The notes below the pieces were generated by a model that saw only the letters and a list, made by a program, of their open reading frames with translations, was not told the origin of the DNA and did not search any database. This document shows, piece by piece, positions 42,520 through 51,430 of a DNA stretch of 64,000 bases; positions within the stretch are counted from its first letter, which is position 1, and every line of letters starts with the position of its first letter. Where the stretch lies: NCBI RefSeq assembly GCF_050389775.1, contig NZ_CP177144.1:2294001-2358000 (forward strand). Reading direction: 5' to 3'. This DNA is from Marinibacterium sp050389775 (lineage in GTDB: Bacteria; Pseudomonadota; Alphaproteobacteria; Rhodobacterales; Rhodobacteraceae). The translations under genes were made by a program, and so were the position numbers.

Positions 42520-42900
42520 TCAGAACGGAAGGAACGGGCCCAGCAGGACGATGCCCGCGGGCAGGCAGGCCAGGGCGGTCAGCAGGCCGAGCACAGGGAA
42601 CGGCCCGGTCCAGGCCGCGCGCAGGGCCAGGAGGAGGGCGCCGGTGACACATATCGCGGCGATGACCCCCGTGACGCCCGCAATCGCGGTGCTCAACCCG
42701 GCGGGCAGGATGGACCCGGCCCCGGCCAGCACGGCCAGTGCCAGCAGGTAACAGCCACAGCAGATCATCGGCAGGCGATACAGCCAGGCCCAGGGCGCCC
42801 CGGGGCCATGCCGTGCGGTCATGCGGCTGGACAGGGTCAGGCAGAGCGCGGCCGCCACGAAGGGCGACAGGAGCACGACCAGGGCCAGCGCCCCGGTCAC
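42520..42900 (-). CDS. Small membrane protein of unknown function
   Basis: The 126-residue protein is strongly hydrophobic with about four transmembrane segments and no catalytic motif. Notable is a CCGCYLL run in the second segment. It overlaps the upstream MlaF-like gene by ATGA, so it is translated with the Mla-type transporter. The coupling suggests a role beside that transporter, but the family is not recognised. Confidence 0.68.
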   Translation of the reverse strand: MTGALALVVLLSPFVAAALCLTLSSRMTARHGPGAPWAWLYRLPMICCGCYLLALAVLAGAGSILPAGLSTAIAGVTGVIAAICVTGALLLALRAAWTGPFPVLGLLTALACLPAGIVLLGPFLPF

Positions 42901-43643
42901 CGCACCGCTTCGATCGGGCCTTCGGCGCGGCCGTGGATGAACTGGTCGAGGTAGGGATCACCGCTGGCATCCATCGCCGCCACCGGCCCGGTCCATTTGA
43001 TCACGCCGTCATGCAGCATGGCCACGTTGTCGGCAATCGCCCGGACCGAGGTCATGTCATGGGTGATGGTCATCGCCGTGGCGCCCATCTCGACGACGAT
43101 CTCGCGGATCAGGTCGTTGATCACCCCGGCCATGATCGGGTCCAGCCCGGTGGTCGGCTCGTCGAAGAAGATGATCTCGGGCTCGGCGGCGATCGCCCGG
43201 GCCAGGCCCACGCGTTTCTGCATGCCGCCCGACAGCTCGGCCGGGAACTTGTCGGCCACGTCGGGCTTCAGCCCCACCCGGCGCAGCTTTTCCACGGCGA
43301 TCTCGCGGGCCTCGGACTGGGGTCGTTTCAGCGAACCGCGCAGCAGGCGGAAGGCCACGTTCTGCCAGACGGGCAGCGAATCGAACAGGGCTGCGCCCTG
43401 GAAGAGCATGCCGAACCGGGCCAGGAAGGCATCGCGGTCGCCGGCCGTGGCATCCTTGCCATCGACCAGGATGCGACCGCTGTCGGGCTGGATCAGCCCC
43501 AGCACGCATTTCAGGGTGACCGACTTGCCCGTGCCCGAGCCGCCGATGATGACCATCGACGTGCCCTTGTCGACCTGCAGGTCGACCCCGCGCAGGACCG
43601 GGTTGCTGCCGAAGGTCTTGGTGACCTGTTCCATCCGGATCAT
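42897..43643 (-). CDS. ABC transporter ATP-binding protein, MlaF-like
   Basis: The 248-residue ATPase has Walker A GGSGTGKSVTLK (about residue 34), signature LSGGMQKRVGLARA (about 139) and Walker B IIFFDEPTTGLDP (about 159). The LSGGMQKR form and overall length fit MlaF, the ATPase of phospholipid-transport systems at the inner membrane. It overlaps the MlaE-like permease gene by 4 bases and the downstream membrane gene likewise. The MCE substrate-binding protein (MlaD) is not in the cluster. Confidence 0.88.
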   Translation of the reverse strand: MIRMEQVTKTFGSNPVLRGVDLQVDKGTSMVIIGGSGTGKSVTLKCVLGLIQPDSGRILVDGKDATAGDRDAFLARFGMLFQGAALFDSLPVWQNVAFRLLRGSLKRPQSEAREIAVEKLRRVGLKPDVADKFPAELSGGMQKRVGLARAIAAEPEIIFFDEPTTGLDPIMAGVINDLIREIVVEMGATAMTITHDMTSVRAIADNVAMLHDGVIKWTGPVAAMDASGDPYLDQFIHGRAEGPIEAVR

Positions 43644-44422
43644 ATCGAGAAGAACACCCCCGTCAGCACGAAGTTGGCGGCCAGGATCAGCACCGCGGCG
43701 GCCTCGACCGAGCCCTTGGTGGCCTGGCCCACGCCCTGGGCGCCACGGCCCGATTGCATGCCGTAATAGCAGCCCATCAGCGCGGCGATCAGGCCAAAGG
43801 CCCCGCCCTTGACCAGGCTGGACACGACATCGCGGATTTCAAGGAAATTGACCGTGTTGATCATGTAGGTCGCCGGGTTGAAATCCAGCGAATAGACGGC
43901 CACGCCGAACCCGCCGCCGATGCCGATGATGTCACCCACGCCCACCAGCAGGGGCACGGTGATCAGCGCGGCCAGCACGCGGGGGGCAACGAGGTATTTC
44001 ATCGGGTTGGTCGAAAGGGTGACCAGCGCGTCGATCTGTTCGGTCACCTTCATCGTCGCGATCTCGGCAGCGATGGACGAGGTCACCCGGGCGGCGATCA
44101 TCAGCCCGACCAGCACCGGGCCCAGCTCGCGCACCATGCCGATGGCCACGATCTGGGGCACCACGGCCTCGGCGCTGAACCGCGCGCCGCCGGCATAGAT
44201 CTGCAGCGCCAGGGCGCCGCCGGTGAAGATGGCCGTCAGCCCGACGACGGGCAGCGACAGCCAGCCGATGGTCAGCAGGGCGTTGAAGAATTCACGCGGG
44301 TAGAAGGGCGGCCGCAGGATATGGCTGATCGCCCGGCCGGCAAAGATCGCGACACGACCCACAGATGCCAGGAAGGTCAGCACCGCGCGCCCGAGGGCGC
44401 CAAGCGGGGCAAGCAGGCTCAT
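43640..44422 (-). CDS. ABC transporter permease, MlaE-like
   Basis: The 260-residue MlaE-family permease has about five to six hydrophobic segments. Motifs are IGWLSLPVVGLTAIFTGG (about residue 52-69), VRELGPVLVGLMIAARVTSSIAAE (two pieces, about 98-121) with EIATMKVTEQIDAL (about 121-134), the coupling-region hallmark of the family. It transports lipids together with the MlaF-like ATPase. Its start overlaps the alr stop (ATGA), linking it to cell-wall precursor synthesis on one transcript. Confidence 0.9.
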   Translation of the reverse strand: MSLLAPLGALGRAVLTFLASVGRVAIFAGRAISHILRPPFYPREFFNALLTIGWLSLPVVGLTAIFTGGALALQIYAGGARFSAEAVVPQIVAIGMVRELGPVLVGLMIAARVTSSIAAEIATMKVTEQIDALVTLSTNPMKYLVAPRVLAALITVPLLVGVGDIIGIGGGFGVAVYSLDFNPATYMINTVNFLEIRDVVSSLVKGGAFGLIAALMGCYYGMQSGRGAQGVGQATKGSVEAAAVLILAANFVLTGVFFSI

Positions 44423-45459
44423 TCGCGATAGCTCCGGTGATAGCGGGCGCCCAGCGAGGTCAGGATCTCGTGGCCGATGCTGCCGGCCGCGTCGGCCAGC
44501 CCGTCGACCGACTGGTTCAGGCCCAGGATCGTCAGGTGATCGGGGATCTCGGCCAGGTGGCTGACATCGACGGTGATCAGGTCCATCGACACCCGCCCGA
44601 CGGTCGGGCAGGGCACCTGGCCCGCATGCAGCTGGCCACGGCCGTTCTCGCCGATGGCGCGGATCAGCCCGTCGGCATAACCGCCCGACACGGTGGCCAC
44701 GCGGATCGGATGCGGGGCGACATAGGAATTGGCGTAGCCCACGGCCTCGCCGGCGGCCAGTTCGCGGACTTGGATGACCGGCAGGTCGATGGTGACCACG
44801 GTCCGGGCCTGGGCATAGGGCAGGCCGCCATACAGGCCGATGCCCGGGCGGGTCAGGTCGAAATGGTAATCGCGCCCCAGCAGGTGGCCAGCCGTGGCCG
44901 ACAGCGAGCGCGGCGCCTGGATGCCGTCGGTCATCTGGGTGAAGGCATGCAGCTGCTGCAGGTTCATTGGGTGGTCCGGCTCGTCAGCGCAGGCCAGGTG
45001 CGACATGATCAGCTGGGGCGTCTGGGCCAGGGCGATATCGCGCAGGGCGGCCCATTCGGCCGGTTCCATGCCCAGCCGGTTCATGCCGGTGTCAAGCTGG
45101 ATGCCGATCGGATGGCCGGGCAGGGCTTCGACATGTCGCAGCATCTGGTCGACCGAATTGATCATCGGTGTCAGCTGGTTGTCACGGATCAGCGCGGCAT
45201 CGCCGGCCATGTGCCCGCCAAAGACCCCGATCATCGGGCCGGGGCCCAGGGCCTCGCGCACGGCGGCGCCTTCTTCGGCCATGGCCACGAAGAACCGCCT
45301 GCAGCCGGCCCGGGCCAGCGTCACCGCAACGCGGCCCGCCCCCATGCCATAGCCGTCGGCCTTGACCACGGCGCCGGTCTCGGCCTGGGTCATGGCATCA
45401 AGCGCGCGCCAGTTTTCGGCGATCGCGCCGAGATCGATGTTCAGCCGTCCGGTACTCAT
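44419..45459 (-). CDS. alr: Alanine racemase
   Basis: This PLP enzyme makes D-alanine for peptidoglycan. The 346-residue protein has the PLP-lysine motif AVVKADGYGMGAG (about residue 30-42), the substrate-side block GIQLDTGMNRLGM (about 117-129) and a C-terminal domain with GRVSMDLITVDVS (about 287-299) preceded by the catalytic Tyr in VGYANSY (about 244). The gene leads a coupled alr-mlaE-mlaF-like unit. It is a few residues shorter than E. coli Alr, but no motif is missing. Confidence 0.94.
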   Translation of the reverse strand: MSTGRLNIDLGAIAENWRALDAMTQAETGAVVKADGYGMGAGRVAVTLARAGCRRFFVAMAEEGAAVREALGPGPMIGVFGGHMAGDAALIRDNQLTPMINSVDQMLRHVEALPGHPIGIQLDTGMNRLGMEPAEWAALRDIALAQTPQLIMSHLACADEPDHPMNLQQLHAFTQMTDGIQAPRSLSATAGHLLGRDYHFDLTRPGIGLYGGLPYAQARTVVTIDLPVIQVRELAAGEAVGYANSYVAPHPIRVATVSGGYADGLIRAIGENGRGQLHAGQVPCPTVGRVSMDLITVDVSHLAEIPDHLTILGLNQSVDGLADAAGSIGHEILTSLGARYHRSYRE

Positions 45460-45606
45460 GCGCTGTTCATGACAGGATCGGGGCCGAGGTCAAGATGCCG
45501 CCGCGTCGCGCGGAGCGCATGGCCGCCTCCCGGTCACGGGCACCGGCAAGTCCTTGCTGCGCCCGGGCTCTTGCGACCTCCGATGCCTCGCCCTGACCGG
45601 CGTCGG

Positions 45607-46416
45607 TCAGGGGTCCATCCAGATCTGGCGATTGCGCTGCCAGATCTTTTCGCCGACCATGCAATCATAGCCATTGGCCCGGCGCAGCCGCGCGCCGACC
45701 GCGCCGGGCGCCACGGGCAGGCCGGCGATTTCCAGCACCAGCTTGCGCCGCACGGCCTCGGCGAATTCGGACCAGTCGTAGACCGGGATCATGAACGCCC
45801 CCGGTCCGCCGATCACGCAATTGAGATAATAGGCGTCGAGATCCTCGATCCCCCAGCGAAAGCTGAACCCGTCCATCGTCATCAGGGGCAGGCCGTTGAT
45901 CACGATCCCCCGGGCCAGCACGGCATCCCGGGCAGGCACCACCGGCCCGCCGGAATTGTTCGGCCCGTCGCCCGATACGTCGATGATCCGCCGCAGGCCG
46001 TGAAACCCGTTGTCTTCGAACAGCCGGGCCGCCTCGGTCAGCGCCCCCGAAATCGACGTGCGCCGCATGTTGCCGTGGAACTCGCTGGTCAGGGTATCGG
46101 CGATGGCCCGGGCGTCCTCGGCGCTGTCGATCAGCGTCCAGGGCACAACCACCGTTTGCAGGTCATTGCCCGCCCATTCCATGAAGGTCACGGCGATGCG
46201 CCCGATCATGCCGTTGCCGATCGTCGCTAGGACCTCGTTGCTGGTGATCGCCTCGGCATAGCCCCGGCGCTGGATTTCCAGCTCGGACGGCGACATCGAA
46301 CGTGAGACATCCGCCGCCAGCACCAGTTCCACGTCGACTTCGATGTCGCCGGCATCCTGGGCGAGCGCCGGCCGCAGGCCGATCAGCAGGGCCGCGATGA
46401 AAGCCAGGTTTCGCAT
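45607..46416 (-). CDS. DUF1194 domain-containing secreted protein (VWA-like)
   Basis: The 269-residue protein has an N-terminal signal peptide (FIAALLIGLRPALAQ, cleavage near residue 20). A von Willebrand A-like fold follows, with MIDAS start LAADVSRSMSPSE (about residues 33-45), later RRIIDVSGDGPNNSGG (about 140-155) and a C-terminal VYDWSEFAEAVRRKL. These features define DUF1194, a family abundant in Alphaproteobacteria with no established function. The metal-dependent adhesion site looks intact, so a binding role outside the cytoplasm is likely. It lies between dnaB and alr. Confidence 0.85.
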   Translation of the reverse strand: MRNLAFIAALLIGLRPALAQDAGDIEVDVELVLAADVSRSMSPSELEIQRRGYAEAITSNEVLATIGNGMIGRIAVTFMEWAGNDLQTVVVPWTLIDSAEDARAIADTLTSEFHGNMRRTSISGALTEAARLFEDNGFHGLRRIIDVSGDGPNNSGGPVVPARDAVLARGIVINGLPLMTMDGFSFRWGIEDLDAYYLNCVIGGPGAFMIPVYDWSEFAEAVRRKLVLEIAGLPVAPGAVGARLRRANGYDCMVGEKIWQRNRQIWMDP

Positions 46417-46528
46417 GACCCCATGGGGCCTTGCCCGGCGATTCCTGTCCAGTCACGCTTTGGTGCATGGGGATGGCGCGCCCGCCCGGCGGCCCGTCAG
46501 GCCGGCCGGACGGCGCGATATTGGGCGC

Positions 46529-48025
46529 TCAGTAGCCCTGGTCGTCGTTCTGCTGCCAGGGGCGGACCAGGTTGCCGAAGCGCGTGAACTGGCCTTCGAA
46601 GGACAGCTCGACCGTGCCGATCGGCCCGTGCCGCTGCTTGCCGATGATCACCTCGGCCTTGCCGTGCAGCCGTTCCATCCGCTCCTGCCAGGCCGCGATT
46701 TCCTCGAGCCGGTCATCGGAGGGTTTCTCGCGTTCGACGTAATATTCCTCGCGGAACACGAACATCACCACGTCGGCATCCTGTTCGATCGAGCCCGATT
46801 CCCGAAGGTCGGACAGCTGCGGGCGCTTGTCGTCGCGGCTTTCCACCGTCCGGCTCAGCTGGGACAGGGCGATGACCGGGATGTTGAGCTCCTTGGCGAT
46901 GGCCTTGAGGCCCATCGAGATCTCGGCGATTTCCTGTACCCGGTTGTCGGCCGTGCCGCGCACCAGCTGCAAGTAGTCGACGATCAGCACGTCCAGCCCG
47001 TGGGTCCGTTTCAGCCGCCGGGCCCGGGCCGACAGCTGGGCGATGGGCAGGGCCGGGGTGTCGTCGATGTAGAGCGGGCAGGATTCGAGATCCTTGGCGG
47101 CCTCGACGAAGCGCCGGAACTCGGTTTCCGTCATGTCGCCCCGGCGGATGTTTTCCGAAGGCACCTCGGCGGCTTCGGACAGGATCCGCGCGGCCAGCTG
47201 CTCGGCGCTCATCTCGAGCGAATAGAACCCGACCACGCCGCCTTCGATATTGCCCTCGGACCCGTCGGGCAGGACACCCTTGCGATAGGCCTTGGCCACG
47301 TTGAAGGCGATGTTGGTGGCCAGCGAGGTCTTGCCCATCGACGGCCGCCCGGCGAGGATCAGAAGGTCGGACTTGTGCAGCCCGCCCAGCTTCTTGTCCA
47401 TGTCGATCAGCCCGGTCGACACGCCCGACAGCTGGCCTTCGCGCTGGTAGGCCGCGTTGGCCGAGTTGACCGCTTCGGTCACGGCCTTGAGGAAGGATTG
47501 GAATCCGCTGTCGGACTTGCCCTGTTCGGACAGCTTGTAGAGCGATTGCTCGGCCTGGACGATCTGGTCCTTGGGTTCGGATTTCACGTCGATCCGCGCG
47601 GCCTTGGCCGAGATTTCCTTGCCCAGCAGGATCAGCTCACGCCGGATGGCCATGTCGTAGATCATCTGGGCGTAATCGCGCGCGGCAAAGGTCGAGATGG
47701 CCGAGCCGGCCAGCCGGGCGAGATAGGGCGCCCCGCCCAGGGCGGTCAGGCCCTCGTCGTCTTCCATGAAGGCCTTCAGCGTGACGGGCGAGGCCAGCTG
47801 GTTGCGCGCGATCCGCGCGGCGGCGATCTCGAAGATGCGGCTGTGCACGGGGTCGTGGAAATGTTCGGCCCGCACGATCGACGCGATGCGGTCGTAGATG
47901 TCGTTGTTCGTCAGGATCGCGCCGAGCAGCTGCTGCTCGGCCTCGATGGAATGGGGCAGGGCCTCCTGGCCTTCGCCCTCGCCGGAATCGGGTCCGTTCG
48001 CGTCAAACCGCGCGACTTCGTTCAT
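46529..48025 (-). CDS. dnaB: Replicative DNA helicase DnaB
   Basis: This hexameric helicase drives fork movement. The 498-residue protein from the ATG at 48025 has the N-terminal domain (LPHSIEAEQQLLGAILTNND, about residues 23-42) and a RecA-like domain with Walker A GRPSMGKTSLATNIA (about 217-231). Walker B LDVLIVDYLQL is at about 321-331, and an arginine region is near ESGSIEQDADVV. No intein is present. A cluster of DnaA-box-like sequences lies just upstream. Confidence 0.95.
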   Translation of the reverse strand: MNEVARFDANGPDSGEGEGQEALPHSIEAEQQLLGAILTNNDIYDRIASIVRAEHFHDPVHSRIFEIAAARIARNQLASPVTLKAFMEDDEGLTALGGAPYLARLAGSAISTFAARDYAQMIYDMAIRRELILLGKEISAKAARIDVKSEPKDQIVQAEQSLYKLSEQGKSDSGFQSFLKAVTEAVNSANAAYQREGQLSGVSTGLIDMDKKLGGLHKSDLLILAGRPSMGKTSLATNIAFNVAKAYRKGVLPDGSEGNIEGGVVGFYSLEMSAEQLAARILSEAAEVPSENIRRGDMTETEFRRFVEAAKDLESCPLYIDDTPALPIAQLSARARRLKRTHGLDVLIVDYLQLVRGTADNRVQEIAEISMGLKAIAKELNIPVIALSQLSRTVESRDDKRPQLSDLRESGSIEQDADVVMFVFREEYYVEREKPSDDRLEEIAAWQERMERLHGKAEVIIGKQRHGPIGTVELSFEGQFTRFGNLVRPWQQNDDQGY

Positions 48026-48096
48026 GTCTGCTCTCCCGCCCAAAGGTGAGGCTCAGCAATAGTCAATTGGCCGGCCGAATGCACTCTGGATATCTC

Positions 48097-48163
48097 TGTG
48101 GATGAATTGCGCCCGGCCTGTGGATGGTCCTGTGGATGACCGGGTGGGCAATTCTGTGGGTAA
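48097..48163. promoter_or_regulatory. Cluster of four DnaA-box-like sequences upstream of dnaB
   Basis: On the plus strand, TGTGGATGA (48097-48105), TGTGGATGG (48119-48127), TGTGGATGA (48131-48139) and TGTGGGTAA (48155-48163) appear. Three are one base from the DnaA consensus TGTGGATAA and the second is two bases off. All share one orientation and lie 72-138 bases upstream of the dnaB start. DnaA control of dnaB is inferred; the rest of the 239-base gap shows nothing gene-like. Confidence 0.5.
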
Positions 48164-48264
48164 GCCTGCCTCGTGCAGATAGGGTAGCACGTGACGCCCG
48201 CAACACAAGATTTGTGTGCGGGCGCGCGATTCGTCGTTTGGGGAAAACCGCGGGGCGGTGCGGC

Positions 48265-48939
48265 TTACTTGTGCGCCTCCTGCCAGGCGCGGGGATCGTT
48301 GAGATAGGCCTCGACCCCGTCCAGCGTGGCGGCATCGAACCGGCCCTCGTCGCGGGCCACGGCCAGGATGTCCCACCAGGTGCACAGGTGATGCAGCTGG
48401 ATGCCGTGGTCGCCCAGGACCTGCCGGGTCTCGGGGAAGATGTCGTAATAGAAGATCACGGCGGTATGGCCGCAGGTCGCCCCGGTCTCGCGGATGGCAT
48501 CGACGAAGGACAGTTTCGAGCCGCCGTCGGTGGTCAGGTCCTCGACCAGCAGGACCCGGTCACCTTCCTTGACCACGCCTTCGATGCGCGCGTTGCGGCC
48601 ATAACCCTTGGGCTTCTTGCGGACATAGGCCATGGGCAGGGCCATGCGCTCGGCGACAAAGGCCGAGAAGGGGATGCCGGCGGTCTCGCCCCCGGCGATG
48701 ACGTCGAAAGCTTCGAACCCGGCGTTGCGCATGATGGTGACGGTCAGGAAATCCATCAGGGTCGAGCGGATGCGCGGGAAGGAAATCAGCTTGCGGCAGT
48801 CGATATAGGTCGGCGAGGGCAGGCCCGAGGCATGGATGAAGGGCTGGGCGGTGTTGAGATGCACGGCTTCGATTTCCAGGAACATCGAGGCGGAAAGGCG
48901 GGCGATCTCTTCGGCGGACGGGTAGCTGGACGGGATCAT
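48265..48939 (-). CDS. pyrE: Orotate phosphoribosyltransferase
   Basis: The enzyme converts orotate and PRPP to OMP in pyrimidine synthesis. The 224-residue protein has MAYVRKKPKGYGRN (about residues 100-113) and the PRPP loop RVLLVEDLTTDGGSK (about 124-138). The start is the ATG at 48939 (MIPSSYPSAEEIA); the longer upstream frame runs through a hairpin and is not credible. pyrC lies upstream in the same orientation, forming a pyrimidine pair separated by 130 bases that contain a strong hairpin. Confidence 0.94.
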   Translation of the reverse strand: MIPSSYPSAEEIARLSASMFLEIEAVHLNTAQPFIHASGLPSPTYIDCRKLISFPRIRSTLMDFLTVTIMRNAGFEAFDVIAGGETAGIPFSAFVAERMALPMAYVRKKPKGYGRNARIEGVVKEGDRVLLVEDLTTDGGSKLSFVDAIRETGATCGHTAVIFYYDIFPETRQVLGDHGIQLHHLCTWWDILAVARDEGRFDAATLDGVEAYLNDPRAWQEAHK

Positions 48940-49023
48940 CAGGGGCGGTCCTTGGTCTGGTGTCTGGGCGCGGCGGGCGTGTGGAACGGATCGGGCGGGG
49001 CGGTTGGTCGGTGGTGCAGCGTG

Positions 49024-49054
49024 GCCCCAGAAAATTCGGCGAATTTTCTGGGGC
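49024..49054. terminator. Perfect 14-bp hairpin between pyrC and pyrE
   Basis: Arms GCCCCAGAAAATTC (49024-49037) and GAATTTTCTGGGGC (49041-49054) pair perfectly with a 3-base loop, 16 bases beyond the pyrC stop. There is no long T tract on either strand, so it may act as an attenuator or mRNA-stability element instead of a simple terminator. Its AAAATTC core recalls the hairpin at 42418-42439. Confidence 0.6.
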
Positions 49055-49069
49055 GTGGTGTCGGGGCGG

Positions 49070-50116
49070 TCAGCTGTCGGGCGTGACGGCCCAGTGGACC
49101 GGGCGGGCCGGGTCGAAGACCGTGACCGTGCCGTCGCCGGTCTCGACATGCGACGGCCAGGATTGCGGGCCCGAGCGGGTCAGGGTGATGGTGCCGTCGT
49201 TGACCGGCAGGCCGTAGAACGCGGCGCCGTTGCGGCACAGGAAGGCCTCCAGCTTGTCCAGCGCCCCGGCCTCGTCAAAGACCTCGGCCACCACGGCCAC
49301 GGCATTGGGCGCGGTGAAACAGCCCGCGCAGCCGCAGCCGGTTTCCTTGGCCGCATCGACATGGGGCGCGCTGTCGGTGCCCAGGAAGAACCGCGCGTCG
49401 CCCGAAACGGCAGCGGCGACCAGCGCCTGGCGGTGCTGCTCGCGCTTGGCCACGGGCAGGCAGTAATAATGCGGGCGGATGCCGCCGACCAGGATGTGGT
49501 TGCGGTTGATCACCAGGTGATGGGCCGTGATCGTTGCACCAAGCCCGCTGTCGACCCCGCGCACGTAATCGACGGCATCGCTGGTCGTGACATGTTCCAT
49601 GATCACCTTCAGTCCCGGCGTCGCCCGGCGCACCGGGTCGAGCACGCGGTCGATGAACACGGCCTCGCGGTCGAAGATGTCGATGTCGCTGTCGGTCACC
49701 TCGCCATGCACGCAGAGCGGCAGGCCGATCTCGGCCATCTTGTCCAGCACGCCGCGCACCTTGTCGAAATCACGCACGCCGCTGGCCGAATTGGTCGTCG
49801 CCCCGGCCGGGTAGAGCTTGACCGCCGTGACCAGCCCGCTGGCGGCCGCCGCGGCGACATCGGCCGGGTCGGTCTCTTCGGTCAGGTAGAGCGTCATCAG
49901 CGGGGTGAACCGCGCGCCCTCGGGCAGGGCCGCCAGGATCCGGTCGCGATAGGCCGCGGCCTGGGCGCCGGTCACGACGGGCGGCACCAGGTTGGGCATG
50001 ATGATCGCCCGGGCGAAATGGCGGGTGGTTTCGGGCAGGACGGCCGTCAGCATCGCGCCGTCGCGCAGGTGCAGGTGCCAGTCGTCGGGACGCGGGAGGG
50101 TCAGGATGTCGCTCAT
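49070..50116 (-). CDS. pyrC: Dihydroorotase
   Basis: This zinc amidohydrolase closes the dihydroorotate ring. The 348-residue protein is of the short type II class, with DDWHLHLRDG (HxH metal site, about residues 11-20), KLYPAGATTNS (about 97-107, with the carboxylated Lys), MEHVTTSDAV (about 171-180) and GTDSAPH (about 245-251). The ATG at 50116 gives MSDILTLPRPDD; upstream residues are not family-like. It is paired with pyrE on the minus strand. Confidence 0.94.
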   Translation of the reverse strand: MSDILTLPRPDDWHLHLRDGAMLTAVLPETTRHFARAIIMPNLVPPVVTGAQAAAYRDRILAALPEGARFTPLMTLYLTEETDPADVAAAAASGLVTAVKLYPAGATTNSASGVRDFDKVRGVLDKMAEIGLPLCVHGEVTDSDIDIFDREAVFIDRVLDPVRRATPGLKVIMEHVTTSDAVDYVRGVDSGLGATITAHHLVINRNHILVGGIRPHYYCLPVAKREQHRQALVAAAVSGDARFFLGTDSAPHVDAAKETGCGCAGCFTAPNAVAVVAEVFDEAGALDKLEAFLCRNGAAFYGLPVNDGTITLTRSGPQSWPSHVETGDGTVTVFDPARPVHWAVTPDS

Positions 50117-50257
50117 GCCCCGCCCGCTAGCACGAAGCGGGGCGCGCTTCCAGATCCCTGCGTGGTCTGCCGGTCCGGGCGGGTGTTCTTTGAGTGGTCT
50201 GACGGGCAATGTGAGGGACGGTGCGCGGGGCACGGTCCCGCTGGCGAAACGCCGGCC

Positions 50258-51244
50258 CTATTCGGGGGGAAAGCGGAAGGCCCCGGTATTGGCCGCCGCG
50301 CGCAGGGCGTTGAGCCTGCGGTGCAGCCGGGGAGCGTTCATCCGCTCAGTCACCGACCGGCAGAGCAGGGCGTTCAGATACGGCCGGTCGGCGGCATCGA
50401 GATGGGCCATCAGGTTGCGCAGATAGGCCGCGTGATCGCGCCGGGCCCGGTAGAGCCGGGCAAAGGCCAGCTCGGTCAGCCGGCCGGTGCCGGCCAGCAG
50501 CAGCAGCTGGTAGAGAATGCCCATCTCGATCAGCCGGGTCTGCAGCGTGTCGCCCATGTGGGCCATGCGCATCCGGCTGACATTGGGCCGGCGGAACAGG
50601 GCCGCATGCATGGCATCGCAGGGCTCGCAGGGATCATAGAAGACAAAGGCCCGTTCGGCCGCGTCGATCATGTCGGGGGCAAAGCCGAAGCGGTCGGTAA
50701 AGGACACCCGGCGCATCTCGGTAAAGCGCGGGTCCCATTCGGTCATCCGCGGATCCAGCGTGGCCTGGGGCTGGACGGCCAGCACGATGGCCCCCGGCGC
50801 GGCCACCGAAAAGGCCGCCGCCGCATAGCCGCAGGGCCCGGCGCCGTAGAAGACGATGCGGTGGTAGGTCTCGAAGAACCCGTCGTCGATCAGCCGGTCG
50901 AAGAATTCATAAAGCACCGGGTCGCGGAACCAGGTGTCGCCATCGCTGATCAGGCAGAGATGCGACCAATCCTGCGCCCGGACCATGTCGAAGCCCAGCG
51001 GCTGGTCGCGGTCGGACAGGGTGCGGATGCCCTGCACCGTCTCGAAGGTCACGAGCAGCGTGTTGTCGCGCTCGATGAACGTGGCGAAATGGCGGTCGCC
51101 CAGGTCCTCGAACATGCCTTCGGCATTGGCCATGTCGGCCAGCCCGGCCTTCCAGCCGGCCATGTCGAGCCCGGTCAGCGACCGGTCGAGGCTGTCCTTC
51201 TCGTCCTGCATCTGGCTCTCCTCGTCATCGGTCGTCACGGTCAT
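50258..51244 (-). CDS. Hypothetical protein, possible alpha/beta-hydrolase-like fold
   Basis: The 328-residue soluble protein has no signal peptide. It contains a nucleophile-elbow-like block YGAGPCGYAAAAFSVAAPGA (about residues 135-154), which in alpha/beta hydrolases would read GxSxG but here has Cys in place of Ser. It also has the cysteine pair YDPCEPCDAM (about 207-216). Similar proteins are sometimes labelled phosphoadenosine phosphosulfate reductase in databases, but I see none of that family's motifs. It lies 186 bases downstream of the glycosyltransferase operon on the same strand and could share its pathway. Role unknown. Confidence 0.68.
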   Translation of the reverse strand: MTVTTDDEESQMQDEKDSLDRSLTGLDMAGWKAGLADMANAEGMFEDLGDRHFATFIERDNTLLVTFETVQGIRTLSDRDQPLGFDMVRAQDWSHLCLISDGDTWFRDPVLYEFFDRLIDDGFFETYHRIVFYGAGPCGYAAAAFSVAAPGAIVLAVQPQATLDPRMTEWDPRFTEMRRVSFTDRFGFAPDMIDAAERAFVFYDPCEPCDAMHAALFRRPNVSRMRMAHMGDTLQTRLIEMGILYQLLLLAGTGRLTELAFARLYRARRDHAAYLRNLMAHLDAADRPYLNALLCRSVTERMNAPRLHRRLNALRAAANTGAFRFPPE

Positions 51245-51430
51245 AGGTTGTCCCGCGGAACCTGAGTCTTGCCATATCTACCGCTCATTTGCGGCAAAAT
51301 TGGGCAAAATTCGGGCCGCTTTCATGCGCGCCCATGGTCTCCGGGGAGGGCGGGAGCCGTCCCCCGGCGTCCGGCGCGGCGTTTTCCGGCGGGCCGGGGC
51401 GCGACCGACGGGCCCCGGACCATCGTCCTG

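Noticed and set aside
48265..49149. Longer start for pyrE (294 residues)
   Set aside because: The extension reads through a perfect hairpin and overlaps pyrC, and the family starts at MIPSSYPSAEE.
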